Counted from the first letter of the stretch, positions 7,628-15,841 are shown. The stretch: 32,054 nt of DNA from Actinomycetes bacterium (GCA_021795135.1 JAJYPT010000003.1:1-32054); one strand, 5' to 3'. Numbers and translations are program-made. The notes: a model not told the origin generated them from the sequence alone.

Positions 7628-9343
7628 ATGAAGGATTCACCAGGTTTTGCTAAGCAGATAGTGGCTAGAAATAAATTTAAAAACACTAGCCGCAAGAGCG
7701 GAACTAAAAGGATTGCTACGTTGGTAGCAGTAGCTTTTACAGTAGCTGCATGTGGTAGTACTGCTACAAGTACAGTTAAAAGTACTGGAGGAGGTTCTAT
7801 GACGATAGGAGTTGATAATGGATCTCCAACTTTACAGAAAAACTTTAATCCGTTCTCGTCAAATATGCGAATCGGAACTACCTATATGTACGAACCCTTG
7901 GAGTATGTAAATACTCTAAATGGAAAGTTTACTCCTTTTTTAGCCACAGGCCATCATTTCGTAAATAATACCACTTTGCAGTTTGACATTCGTTCTAATA
8001 TGAAGTGGAGCGATGGAAAACCAATCACTGCTTCAGATGTAGTTTTTACATTCAATTTACTTCATAAATATCCAGCACTTGATGTAACAGGAATATGGAA
8101 TCATTTAAATTCTGTAACTTCATCAGGAAATGTTGTTACTTTTCACCTCAATAGTCCCGATGTTCCGTTTGCCCAAATTATTGCTCAAACTCTTATAGTC
8201 CCTCAACATATTTGGGCGAGTATAAAAAATCCGGTTACTTTTACAAACAATAACCCTGTCGTATCAGGACCTTATGTATTGTCTTCGTTTAATCCGAATC
8301 AATATATATTGAAGAAAAATCCTAATTGTTGGCAAGCTTCTCATGTAGCTGTTCCTAAATTGATATTTCCCGCAATGAGTGGAGGCCAAACTTCTCAACT
8401 ACAGTTGTCTAGGAATGCTTATAGCTGGGCAACTTTATTTGTTCCCAACATAAAACAATCGTGGGTAGATAAAGCTCCAAAGTATAATAAATATTGGTTT
8501 CCACCAGGGGGTTCAATTTCTCTTTTTCTTAATCTAGCTAAAGCACCTTTCAATAATCTTACTTTTCGCCAGGCTTTATCCGATGGATTGAATCGTCAGA
8601 CTATAGCTACTAAAGCTGAAAATGGATATGTAAAACCAGCTAGCCAAACTGGGCTTTTACTCCCAGGTCTCAAAAAATGGCTCAACCCTTCATATCCAAA
8701 TAAAGGAGTGCCTACCTATAATGTAGCTAAAGCAATGAAGTTACTTTCATCTATTGGTTATCATAAAAACGGCAATACCCTTCTAAGTCCTAATGGATCC
8801 CCGGTCAAATTTTCAATAATTGTTCCGAATGGGTTTTCGGATTGGATTAGTGGAGCCCAAACAGTTGGCCATGAACTTGGTCGCTTGGGAATTTCAGTGA
8901 CAGTATCTACTCCTCAATTCGCAGCTTACCAAAGCCAATTACAAACCGGCCAATTTCAAGCAGCTTTTGGTTCCATTGGTGGAAATGGTAACCCATATTT
9001 GGATTTCCATAATCTACTAGCTAGTAGCCTAACTGCTCCTATTGGTCAAAGTACAGGAGTGGGAACAAACTATGAGAGATGGAAGAGCACAAAAACTGAT
9101 GCTTTGTTGAATCAATTGCTAGTTACGACTAATCCTACCTTGCAGAAAAAAGCTGTATATGGACTAGAAAAAATTATGTATACTCAATTGCCAGTTTTGA
9201 CCCTATTTTATGGAGCAACATGGGGAGAGTATAGCACTAAGAGCTATACCGGATGGCCAAGTGCTGCTAATCCATATGCTCCACCAGCGCCATATGGTGA
9301 TCCTCCTATTATGATTATGACTCATCTTCACAAGAGGGCTTGA
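7628..9343 (+). CDS. ABC transporter family 5 substrate-binding lipoprotein
   Basis: A 571-residue solute-binding protein of the SBP_bac_5 (DppA/OppA) family. The N-terminus has a basic stretch and a hydrophobic segment ending in a lipobox, TVAAC with the lipidated Cys at about residue 42, followed by a Ser/Thr-rich linker. Family signatures are YEPLEYVN, FTPFLATGHHF, NMKWSDGKPITASDVVFTFNLL, VSGPYVLSSFNPN and FRQALSDGLNRQTIA. It captures the substrate outside the membrane and delivers it to the DppBC-like permeases encoded next. The start ATG 7628 has a strong purine-rich Shine-Dalgarno (aaggggga). Family 5 proteins bind peptides, but many actinobacterial and Thermotoga members bind oligosaccharides. 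Here the LacI regulator and GH39 favour a sugar, by inference. Confidence 0.95.
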   Translation: MKDSPGFAKQIVARNKFKNTSRKSGTKRIATLVAVAFTVAACGSTATSTVKSTGGGSMTIGVDNGSPTLQKNFNPFSSNMRIGTTYMYEPLEYVNTLNGKFTPFLATGHHFVNNTTLQFDIRSNMKWSDGKPITASDVVFTFNLLHKYPALDVTGIWNHLNSVTSSGNVVTFHLNSPDVPFAQIIAQTLIVPQHIWASIKNPVTFTNNNPVVSGPYVLSSFNPNQYILKKNPNCWQASHVAVPKLIFPAMSGGQTSQLQLSRNAYSWATLFVPNIKQSWVDKAPKYNKYWFPPGGSISLFLNLAKAPFNNLTFRQALSDGLNRQTIATKAENGYVKPASQTGLLLPGLKKWLNPSYPNKGVPTYNVAKAMKLLSSIGYHKNGNTLLSPNGSPVKFSIIVPNGFSDWISGAQTVGHELGRLGISVTVSTPQFAAYQSQLQTGQFQAAFGSIGGNGNPYLDFHNLLASSLTAPIGQSTGVGTNYERWKSTKTDALLNQLLVTTNPTLQKKAVYGLEKIMYTQLPVLTLFYGATWGEYSTKSYTGWPSAANPYAPPAPYGDPPIMIMTHLHKRA

Positions 9344-9380
9344 GATGAATGTACTCAGCTTCAAAGACAAAGAATAAGTG

Positions 9381-10361
9381 ATGCGATACGCCTTACATAA
9401 AATTCCGGTATTTCTCCTCACCCTATGGGGCGCTATAACTTTGAATTTTTTACTCCCAAGGTTGATGCCCGGTACTCCATCAGAAGCGGCTTTGGCCAAA
9501 TTTGCTGGGATGGGACCAGTATCTCCATCACAATTACGGGCTATTCAAGCAACTTTGGGAGTCCCTCATGGAAGTTTGATATCACAATATGGGCAATATC
9601 TAAACGATATTGCCCATGGGAGATTTGGAATTTCTTACACATATTTTCCCGAACCAGTAAGTAAACTTATAATTCAAGCCTTACCATGGACTTTGGCTTT
9701 AGTAGGTACGGTAACCATACTGGCTTTTATTATTGGGACCTTATTTGGAGTATTGGCTGCTTGGCGACGAAATAAGCTTTTTGATACTTTTGCAACAGTA
9801 AGTTGTACTTTTAGTTCGGCGTTTCCTTATTTTTGGACAGGACTATTGTTTTTATTTGTTTTTGGATTCGTCTTGGGCTGGTTCCCAATTAAAGGTGGAT
9901 ATGGGGCTTCTATGAGTCCTAATATGAGTTTTAGCTTCTTTGGTAATGCAATATATCATAGCTTATTGCCTGCTGGAACACTTTTGGTTAGTGGCATGGG
10001 TGGATGGTTACTTGGCATGAGAAATAATATGATTCCCACTTTGGGGGAAGATTATGTAATCTTTGCTGAAGCAAATGGACTGCCTAGTCGTAAGATTGCT
10101 CTTCGTTATGCAGCTCGTAATGCTATTTTACCTAATCTAACCGGGTTTGGAATGGCTCTAGGTTTCGTGGTTAGTGGTTCTATTTTGACCGAAGTTGTTT
10201 TCTCATATCCTGGAGTCGGTTTCCTTCTCTATAACGCTGTAATCAATAATGACTACCCACTTATGCAAGCCTTATTTTTGATTATAACCATTACCGTATT
10301 GGTGGCTAATTTTTTAGTAGATTTACTTTACGGATGGCTTGACCCGCGAGTTAGACGATGA
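9381..10361 (+). CDS. ABC transporter permease, DppB/OppB type
   Basis: A 326-residue inner-membrane permease. The N-terminus MRYALHKIPVFLLTLWGAITLNFLLPRLMPGTP is the typical OppB/DppB opening with the first transmembrane helix and the PG[DT]P motif. Later segments include the BPD_transp_1 core and the coupling region around EDYVIFAEANGLPSRKIALRYAARNAILPNL, the EAA-like loop that docks on the ATPase. About six membrane helices are visible. I chose ATG 9381; an in-frame GTG directly before it (9378) is also possible. The gap after the binding-protein gene is 37 nt, and it overlaps the next permease gene by four bases (ATGA). Confidence 0.94.
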   Translation: MRYALHKIPVFLLTLWGAITLNFLLPRLMPGTPSEAALAKFAGMGPVSPSQLRAIQATLGVPHGSLISQYGQYLNDIAHGRFGISYTYFPEPVSKLIIQALPWTLALVGTVTILAFIIGTLFGVLAAWRRNKLFDTFATVSCTFSSAFPYFWTGLLFLFVFGFVLGWFPIKGGYGASMSPNMSFSFFGNAIYHSLLPAGTLLVSGMGGWLLGMRNNMIPTLGEDYVIFAEANGLPSRKIALRYAARNAILPNLTGFGMALGFVVSGSILTEVVFSYPGVGFLLYNAVINNDYPLMQALFLIITITVLVANFLVDLLYGWLDPRVRR

Positions 10362-11299
10362 ATTTTCCTTTGTTAGATAATAATATTAAAAATTTGTTGA
10401 CAAAAGAAGAACTAGCGAAGAAGCTTTCTTCGCGCTCTTCTAACTCTGGAACTTTTATAATACGTGCTTTTTTAACCTTATGGGAAAATCGCAAGGCTCG
10501 AGTGGGAATAGCTATACTTGGTATTTTTATTCTAACTGCAATATTGGCACCAGTGCTTAGCCCTTATTCTCCAACTTCAACAAATTTTTCACGTTCAGCA
10601 GCACCAAGCTGGGCGCATCCCTTAGGAACCACCGGTCAAGGCCAAGATGCTCTTTCTCAATTGATATGGGGCACTCGGGTTTCTGTGTTTGTTGGTTTTG
10701 CCGCCGGTGCGCTTGCAACGATTGTAGCTGTAACCATTGGTCTTGTTGCTGGCTTTGTGGGAGGAGTTATTGATACCATTTTGTCTTTTGTTGTCAATCT
10801 TGCTCTGGTAGTTCCTTCTTTGCCATTGATGATAGTGATTGCTACTTATATACCGGGACGTGGAATTGGGGTAATCATTTTTGTCATATTTGTAACTGGA
10901 TGGGCGTGGGGAGCTAGAGTCCTTCGAAGCCAAACTACTAGTTTGAGGCAAAGAGATTTTGTTGTAGCTGCCCAATTTTCTGGAGAGCGACTTCCTCGTA
11001 TTGTCTTGCGAGAAATATTACCTAACATGACATCTCTTATTGCAGCCAATTTTTTTGGAGCAGCTACAGCAGCCGTGCTTGCTGAGGCAGGTTTAGAGTT
11101 TTTAGGGTTAGGCAATCCCAGCATAGTTAGTTGGGGGACAATGCTTTATTGGGCTCAAAACAACAGTGCTCTACTTACTGGAGAATGGGCTCTTGTTTTT
11201 GCTCCAGGCCTTTGTATTGCCTTATTGGCTGCCTCATTATCATTAATCAACTTTGGGGTAGATGCTCTTGCCAACCCCCGCCTACGGGAACATAAATAA
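10358..11299 (+). CDS. ABC transporter permease, DppC/OppC type
   Basis: A 313-residue inner-membrane permease that pairs with the DppB-like subunit. The N-terminal OppC_N region has a hydrophilic cytosolic stretch, then the first helix VGIAILGIFILTAILAPVLSPYSP, followed by HPLGTTGQGQDALSQLIWGTRVSVFVGF, a strong DppC/OppC signature. The EAA loop appears as QRDFVVAAQFSGERLPRIVLREILPNM. The C-terminus GLCIALLAASLSLINFGVDALANPRLR is also typical. The gene overlaps both neighbours (ATGA with the upstream gene; TAATG with the downstream ATPase), so the transporter genes are translationally coupled. Confidence 0.95.
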   Translation: MNFPLLDNNIKNLLTKEELAKKLSSRSSNSGTFIIRAFLTLWENRKARVGIAILGIFILTAILAPVLSPYSPTSTNFSRSAAPSWAHPLGTTGQGQDALSQLIWGTRVSVFVGFAAGALATIVAVTIGLVAGFVGGVIDTILSFVVNLALVVPSLPLMIVIATYIPGRGIGVIIFVIFVTGWAWGARVLRSQTTSLRQRDFVVAAQFSGERLPRIVLREILPNMTSLIAANFFGAATAAVLAEAGLEFLGLGNPSIVSWGTMLYWAQNNSALLTGEWALVFAPGLCIALLAASLSLINFGVDALANPRLREHK

Positions 11300-12279
11300 T
11301 GTCCCTATTAGAAGCGGTGAGGATAAATGTCGTGTATGAACCTTTCAGAGGAGCTGAAATACATTCGGTCAGAGATGTTTCACTACGAATAGAACATGGG
11401 GAGATAGTTGGCTTAGTAGGAGAATCTGGATGTGGCAAATCAACTCTTGCGTATGCTCTTACCAAAATGCTACATTCACCAGCTCGATTTGTCTCAGGAA
11501 AAATTTTTTTCAAAGGTGAAGATATTACTGACTTAAGTGGAGAGAATCTACGTCTTCATCGGCGTAAAAGTTTTGCACTTGTTCTACAAAGTGGGATGAA
11601 TGCTCTAAATCCTGTGATCAGTATTGAAGATCATTTTGTAGATGTCATGCGAGCGTATGAAAAGGTCAAATTTAAAGATATTCGTTCTAAAGCAGAACTT
11701 CTTTTGAAAAGTGTGCACTTACCACAATATACCCTTGAACGTTATCCCCATGAATTATCTGGAGGTATGCGTCAACGAGTAGCAATAGCACTTGCTCTTG
11801 CTTTGGATCCACAATTGGTAATTTTTGATGAGCCAACTACTGCATTAGACGTCCTAGCTCAAGAAGCAGTCATAGCTACCATTAGAGAACTACAACATAG
11901 TTTTGGCTTTTCTGCTTTATTGGTAAGTCATGATTTGGGGTTGGTACTGGATGCAACTGATCGTGTAATGGTAATGTATGCAGGCCGGGTAGTTGAAAAC
12001 CAAAATTCTTCGACGATGTATAAACACGCCCAACATCCCTATACAAAAGCTTTGCTTGATTGTTACGCTGATCCAAGAGCTGAAGAAGTAAAGCTAGGAG
12101 GTATTCCGGGCTCGCCTCCAGATCTTTCTTCTCATATAGATGGTTGTTCGTTTCAGCCCCGTTGCAATTTGGCCGAAGCACAATGTTCTTTAAATGAACC
12201 TCCCTTGTATCGTAGTGAATTTGGCCACGTAGCCTGTTTTGTGGCGAGTCAGAAAACAAAAGAAAATCTCAATGAATAA
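11299..12279 (+). CDS. ABC transporter ATPase, DppD/OppD type
   Basis: A 326-residue ATPase. Walker A is GESGCGKST (41-49), the signature LSGGMRQRVAIA, Walker B LVIFDEPTTALDV, and the switch His is in LVSHDLG. After the ATPase core comes the oligopeptide/dipeptide transporter C-terminal domain, with four cysteines (about C283, C289, C296, C313) in GCSFQPRCNLAEAQC...HVACF. In characterised DppD proteins, cysteines at this place bind a [4Fe-4S] cluster, so this one may too. The start codon overlaps the permease stop by one base. It forms a heterodimer with the next ATPase to drive uptake. Confidence 0.94.
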   Translation: MSLLEAVRINVVYEPFRGAEIHSVRDVSLRIEHGEIVGLVGESGCGKSTLAYALTKMLHSPARFVSGKIFFKGEDITDLSGENLRLHRRKSFALVLQSGMNALNPVISIEDHFVDVMRAYEKVKFKDIRSKAELLLKSVHLPQYTLERYPHELSGGMRQRVAIALALALDPQLVIFDEPTTALDVLAQEAVIATIRELQHSFGFSALLVSHDLGLVLDATDRVMVMYAGRVVENQNSSTMYKHAQHPYTKALLDCYADPRAEEVKLGGIPGSPPDLSSHIDGCSFQPRCNLAEAQCSLNEPPLYRSEFGHVACFVASQKTKENLNE

Positions 12280-13090
12280 AATTGATAGTTTTAGAAAAAC
12301 TGGGACTTTAGTAGTTGAAGATGTCACAAAGCTATATCAAGGACGGCGACGCCATGAAGCATCGGTAGTGGCAGTTAAAAATGTTTCATTTACACTTCCA
12401 GCTGGAGGAACCATCGGTCTAGTTGGTGCTAGTGGGAGCGGGAAAAGTACTCTTGCTCGTTTGATAACAGGAGCAGAACGGCCAAGTTCGGGAAGTATTG
12501 TCTTTAGTGACTATAGAGTGGAGAGACTTCGTGGTAAGAATCTACGTCATTACTATGGAGATGTCCAACTAGTATTTCAAGACCCTTACGCAGCTCTTAA
12601 TCCACTCAATACGGTTAGCTACGCTTTGACCCGCCCAATAATCAATTATTTAGGTGTTTCAACACAGCAAGCTCGATTGCGGGTCAATGAATTGCTTGAA
12701 CTGGTTGGTTTGACCCCTGTTGAACAATTTGGTGCTAAACTTCCTCATCAGCTTTCTGGAGGTCAGCGCCAGCGAGTTGTACTTGCTCGCGCATTAGCGT
12801 GTAAGCCTCAATTACTTGTAGCTGATGAGCCAGTATCGATGCTTGATGTTTCACTTCGAGCCGAAATACTTAGTTTATTGGATCAGCTAAGAAGACAAAC
12901 TGGGATAAGTCTTATATATATAACTCATGATTTACTTAGCGCTCGTTTGGTAACTAATAATCTTCTTGTATTGAATAATGGTCAAGTTGTTGAGCAAGGT
13001 CCAACTTTAGAGGTATTGAGAAATCCACAAAATGAATATACAAAAAAGCTACTTGCTGCACTTCCGAATCCATCTCATTGGAGTACCTAA
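12272..13090 (+). CDS. ABC transporter ATPase, DppF/OppF type
   Basis: The second ATPase of the transporter, 272 residues from ATG 12272. The start overlaps the end of the preceding gene by 8 nt; an in-frame TTG at 12239 would only add a Lys/Arg-rich stretch read from the other gene. Walker A is GASGSGKST, the signature LSGGQRQRVVLARAL, Walker B LLVADEPVSMLDVS, and the H-loop ITHDL. Unlike its partner, it ends right after the ATPase core (LLAALPNPSHWST) and lacks the cysteine-bearing C-terminal domain. It is the last gene of the LacI-GH39-transporter operon, and a convergent gene follows after 43 nt. Confidence 0.94.
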   Translation: MNKIDSFRKTGTLVVEDVTKLYQGRRRHEASVVAVKNVSFTLPAGGTIGLVGASGSGKSTLARLITGAERPSSGSIVFSDYRVERLRGKNLRHYYGDVQLVFQDPYAALNPLNTVSYALTRPIINYLGVSTQQARLRVNELLELVGLTPVEQFGAKLPHQLSGGQRQRVVLARALACKPQLLVADEPVSMLDVSLRAEILSLLDQLRRQTGISLIYITHDLLSARLVTNNLLVLNNGQVVEQGPTLEVLRNPQNEYTKKLLAALPNPSHWST

Positions 13091-13133
13091 AGTTAGGCTC
13101 TTTTTTGCAAGATTACAACTAACATAGACTTTA

Positions 13134-14078
13134 TTATTGTGGGTAAAAAGTGTTTTTGAGTGCAATATCTCGATCAGACGTAAAACGTTGAGAGATTTGA
13201 GCTGTGGGTACCATATGGTCAAAACCATGAGGGGCACCACGATACACATGTAGTTCAGTCGAAACATTTGATTGCATAAGTCTATTAGCATAAATTATGT
13301 CTTCATCTACAAATAAATCTAATTCACCAGTCATTATTGTTGCTGGTGCAACTCCTGATAAATCAGTCATTCGGGTAGGAGCTGCATATGGTGATATATT
13401 TTTTGTTCCATAATTAGTTCCTAGGTAACTACGCCAAGCAATTTCATTATTAGTACGATTCCATAATTGAGGCTCGGTAACCATATAGCTAGAAGGTGTG
13501 GAATTAGTATCATCAAGCATGGGAGAGATTAGAATTTGATGAGTAATATTAAATTCTCCTTTATCTCGTATAAGTAAAGCCAAACTAGTTGCAGAACCTC
13601 CTCCTGAACTACGACCACCGACAACTATTCGATTAATATCGATTTGTAATTGTGAGGCATTTTCTATGATCCAAGCTAAGCCAGTATAGCAATCTTGCAG
13701 TGCTGCTGGAAAAGGGTGCTCAGGTGCCCGTCGCCAATCTACAGAAACGACAGCACATTGATGTTTGTTGACGATTTCTTCACAGAATTGGTCATCTAAA
13801 TCTGGAGAGGTGATGACATATCCTCCGCCTTGAATCCAATATAGACAGGGCAAAACATCATTTGTGTTAGAAGAAGGCTTAAAAATCCTAAGCATCACAC
13901 TAGGTTTGTTGTCTTTGCTTGGTGTCCAATAATCTGAATGGCTAATTGATAGATTTGATTTTGGAACATGACCGTAGGCTCTTGCTGCTCGAACAGCCTC
14001 AATATTTGTTAAATCCAAAACAGGCAATTTTGAGACCACTGGCATAAACTCGGGATCCAGGCGGTTTAAAATTGGCAT
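13134..14078 (-). CDS. Alpha/beta hydrolase of the hormone-sensitive lipase (family IV) type
   Basis: A 314-residue esterase-like protein. The nucleophile elbow is VVGGRSSGGGSA, with Ser157 in GxSxG. The acid is probably D254 in MTGELDLFVDED and the base H284 in GAPHGFDH. SVDWRRAPEHPFPAALQDCY is a strong HSL-family signature. The oxyanion motif reads QGGG (83-86) where the family normally has HGGG, a notable substitution. It has no signal peptide, so it is cytosolic. It converges on the transporter operon, and its substrate is unknown; a role in de-esterifying imported sugars is only a guess from proximity. A long inverted repeat lies 13 nt upstream of its ATG, and no clear Shine-Dalgarno is visible. 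Confidence 0.88.
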   Translation of the reverse strand: MPILNRLDPEFMPVVSKLPVLDLTNIEAVRAARAYGHVPKSNLSISHSDYWTPSKDNKPSVMLRIFKPSSNTNDVLPCLYWIQGGGYVITSPDLDDQFCEEIVNKHQCAVVSVDWRRAPEHPFPAALQDCYTGLAWIIENASQLQIDINRIVVGGRSSGGGSATSLALLIRDKGEFNITHQILISPMLDDTNSTPSSYMVTEPQLWNRTNNEIAWRSYLGTNYGTKNISPYAAPTRMTDLSGVAPATIMTGELDLFVDEDIIYANRLMQSNVSTELHVYRGAPHGFDHMVPTAQISQRFTSDRDIALKNTFYPQ

Positions 14079-14091
14079 TTTAGTTATTTAG

Positions 14092-14129
14092 TAATTCATT
14101 GGAGTACTCGATAGTGTTCCAATGAATTA
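14092..14129. repeat. Perfect 12-bp inverted repeat (possible 17-bp RNA hairpin) in the esterase leader
   Basis: The half-sites TAATTCATTGGA (14092-14103) and TCCAATGAATTA (14118-14129) are perfectly complementary. The 14-nt spacer adds five more pairs in + strand RNA (two of them G-U), leaving a 4-nt CGAT loop; in - strand RNA the two G-U pairs become A-C mismatches. It lies between the second sufC and the esterase start. It could be a large operator for the esterase gene or a terminator lacking a T tract. Confidence 0.6.
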
Positions 14130-14174
14130 GAAAGTAGTTAAAAATGCCACGCAGAAAGCCGTATAACATTTGTT

Positions 14175-14927
14175 TTAATTTCTCTCACGCCAAGCTTCAT
14201 ATCCTTGCTCTTCGAGTTGTTTAGCTAGTTCTGGTCCACCTTGTTCCACTATCTTTCCATTTACTAAGATATGAACATAATCAGGAGTTATCTCATCTAA
14301 TATTCTTTGATAATGGGTAATTAGTAGAACTCCTAATTCGGGACGGCTCTTTCTAACTTCTTTTACTCCTCGAGCTACCACTCTAAGGGCATCTATATCG
14401 AGCCCAGAATCTGTTTCATCTAATATAGCTATCTCTGGCTCCAATATAGCCATTTGGAGAACTTCATTACGTTTTTTTTCTCCTCCTGAGAAGCCTTCAT
14501 TTAAATGTCGGGTGGCAAAAGAAGGATCCATACCCAAGCGGTCCATCCATTCCATTATTGTAAGTCTAAGTTCAAGTATGGAAAGTTCCATGCCTTTTCT
14601 AGCTGAAAGAGCCTGACGTAAGAATTGGATAACTGGTACGCCAGAAATTTCTTCTGGATATTGAAAAGCTAAAAATATACCAGCTTTACCTCTTATATCT
14701 GGGGTCCAAGAAGTTATGTCTTCACCTTGAAAAATAATTTTTCCTGAAGTGACTTCATAATCAGGACTACCTAATAAAGTATTGGCTAATGTAGATTTTC
14801 CTGAGCCGTTAGGACCCATTAGGGCATGTATCTCCCCATCATTTACTAATAGGTTAACGCCTTTTAGGATTTCAGTTCCTTCTACGTTGACATGAAGATC
14901 TTGGATTTCAAAAAGAGGTGTAGTCAC
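14175..14927 (-). CDS. Second SufC-family ATPase (standalone)
   Basis: A 250-residue SufC homologue. Walker A is GPNGSGKST (38-46), the Q-loop region is LAFQYPEEISGVP, the signature FSGGEKKRNEVLQM, Walker B IAILDETDSGLDIDALRVV, and the H-loop ITHYQRIL. The C-terminus ends LAKQLEEQGYEAW, very like canonical SufC. The FQYPEEI and GEKKRNE features separate it from transporter ATPases. It differs at many positions from the sufC at 2903-3661, so this is an old paralogue or separately acquired copy, not a recent duplication. It has no sufB or sufD beside it; its neighbours are an esterase and an MBL-fold hydrolase. By similarity to canonical SufC it may also serve SufBD, or a second assembly complex elsewhere. 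Confidence 0.9.
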   Translation of the reverse strand: MTTPLFEIQDLHVNVEGTEILKGVNLLVNDGEIHALMGPNGSGKSTLANTLLGSPDYEVTSGKIIFQGEDITSWTPDIRGKAGIFLAFQYPEEISGVPVIQFLRQALSARKGMELSILELRLTIMEWMDRLGMDPSFATRHLNEGFSGGEKKRNEVLQMAILEPEIAILDETDSGLDIDALRVVARGVKEVRKSRPELGVLLITHYQRILDEITPDYVHILVNGKIVEQGGPELAKQLEEQGYEAWRERN

Positions 14928-14978
14928 AGTTCCAGTTTATATCTATAGAAAGTTTATGAGAATATTACTATTAAAAGG

Positions 14979-15590
14979 TTACCATCCCCTTTGAATCCAT
15001 TCATCTAAATGAGGCCGTTCATTTCCAATAGTTGTAGCTTTCCCATGTCCAGGAAGAACTACTGTATTGTCTGCAAATAGAGCAAAAACTTTATTTTTTA
15101 GAGAATCCATGATTTGTTTGAAATCTCCTCCAGGGAAATGAGTGGCGCCGGGGCCTCCTGGGAAAAGAGTATCTCCACTAAACAAAACAGAAGAGCCAGG
15201 TATTGAATAACAGGTAGATCCTGGAGTATGTCCTGGAGTATGTATAGCTTTTAATATTAAGTTTCCAAAGGGCAGTTCTTGTCCATCTTCGATACAAAAA
15301 TCGTATTCTTCTAACATTGAACTATCTTTAGTTCCTATACCTACTTTGACCCCAGCTTTTCTAAGCTGAGCTATTGCACGTACATGATCCCAATGGCCAT
15401 GGGTGTGAACTGCTGTAGTAGACTTCAATTTTTTAGACAATTTTAGTAAAAGTTCAGGATTGTCTGCTGCATCTATAATTATGGAGTTAGAAGTTTTTTT
15501 ACAAACTGGAAAATAAACATTGTTATCTAAATTTCCCACTGAAACTTGATAAATAATACTTTGTTCGTCTTCGTAAGCAATATCGGTCAT
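14979..15590 (-). CDS. MBL-fold metallo-hydrolase, glyoxalase II-like
   Basis: A 203-residue metallo-beta-lactamase-fold protein. The dinuclear metal motif HxHxDH is visible as H64-G-H66-W-D68-H69 in VHTHGHWDHV. Further ligands are His in IHTPGHTPGST, Asp in LFSGDTLFPGG and His in VLPGHGKAT. The compact size and the GHTPGS and SGDTLF motifs fit the glyoxalase II-like hydrolase group (thioester or related hydrolysis), without defining the substrate. The ATG at 15590 is set by a strong ribosome binding site (AAGGAGG on the - strand, bases 15594-15600). It is divergent from the structured RNA element at 15672-15880. Confidence 0.92.
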   Translation of the reverse strand: MTDIAYEDEQSIIYQVSVGNLDNNVYFPVCKKTSNSIIIDAADNPELLLKLSKKLKSTTAVHTHGHWDHVRAIAQLRKAGVKVGIGTKDSSMLEEYDFCIEDGQELPFGNLILKAIHTPGHTPGSTCYSIPGSSVLFSGDTLFPGGPGATHFPGGDFKQIMDSLKNKVFALFADNTVVLPGHGKATTIGNERPHLDEWIQRGW

Positions 15591-15689
15591 TTTCCTCCTT
15601 AGAAATAATAGAAAAAATTTCTTTGGATGATTTTTCTATTATTTGTAGATGCGATATGTTTAAATTACCAGAGAAAGGAGGTGGTCCAA

Positions 15690-15734
15690 CTGATAGGTAA
15701 ACGTTTTGGGACTCTGGAGGTGTCTGACCGTTAG
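15690..15734 (+). CDS. Possible 14-codon leader peptide following the extended Shine-Dalgarno
   Basis: Eight nt after AGGAGG is a CTG opening a frame that would read M/L-IGKRFGTLEVSDR and stop at TAG 15732-15734. Spacing is ideal for initiation, but CTG is a rare start. In similar elements I recall from other actinobacteria, GTG stands at the equivalent place. Translation of this frame would disrupt the helix starting at 15719, which would link translation to RNA folding. Tentative. Confidence 0.25.
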   Translation: MIGKRFGTLEVSDR

Positions 15735-15841
15735 GCAGCACTGAGGACTTCCTGACAATCCAAGTCAGGCACCGAATTCACAACGTGTCAAGTCTAGTCC
15801 CACTTGATAAACAAACTTGTGAATTTCTTTTCCCAGTAGTT

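Noticed and set aside
10622..10975. Antisense 117-residue frame across the DppC-like gene
   Set aside because: Low-complexity composition and no start signal; it is a shadow of the permease gene on the other strand.
12239..12271. Upstream TTG start for the second transporter ATPase
   Set aside because: The added residues are encoded inside the preceding gene's end and are not ATPase-like; ATG 12272 gives the normal N-terminus.
4724..13090. Recent horizontal transfer of the sugar locus
   Set aside because: Base composition and codon style look the same as in the neighbouring housekeeping genes, and there is no integrase, tRNA or flanking repeat.
13091..13133. Terminator between the convergent DppF-like and esterase genes
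   Set aside because: Only a 5-bp GTTAG/CTAAC repeat with a long loop is visible, and the T run lies inside the loop rather than after it.
15672..15690. Fragment of 16S rRNA
   Set aside because: The tract is complementary to the 3' end of 16S rRNA, not identical to it, and no other rRNA sequence flanks it.
15523..15741. Open frame on the - strand beginning within the RNA element and running into the MBL gene
   Set aside because: It lies out of frame over the MBL gene start and antisense to the structured RNA; the MBL gene has its own strong ribosome binding site at 15594-15600.
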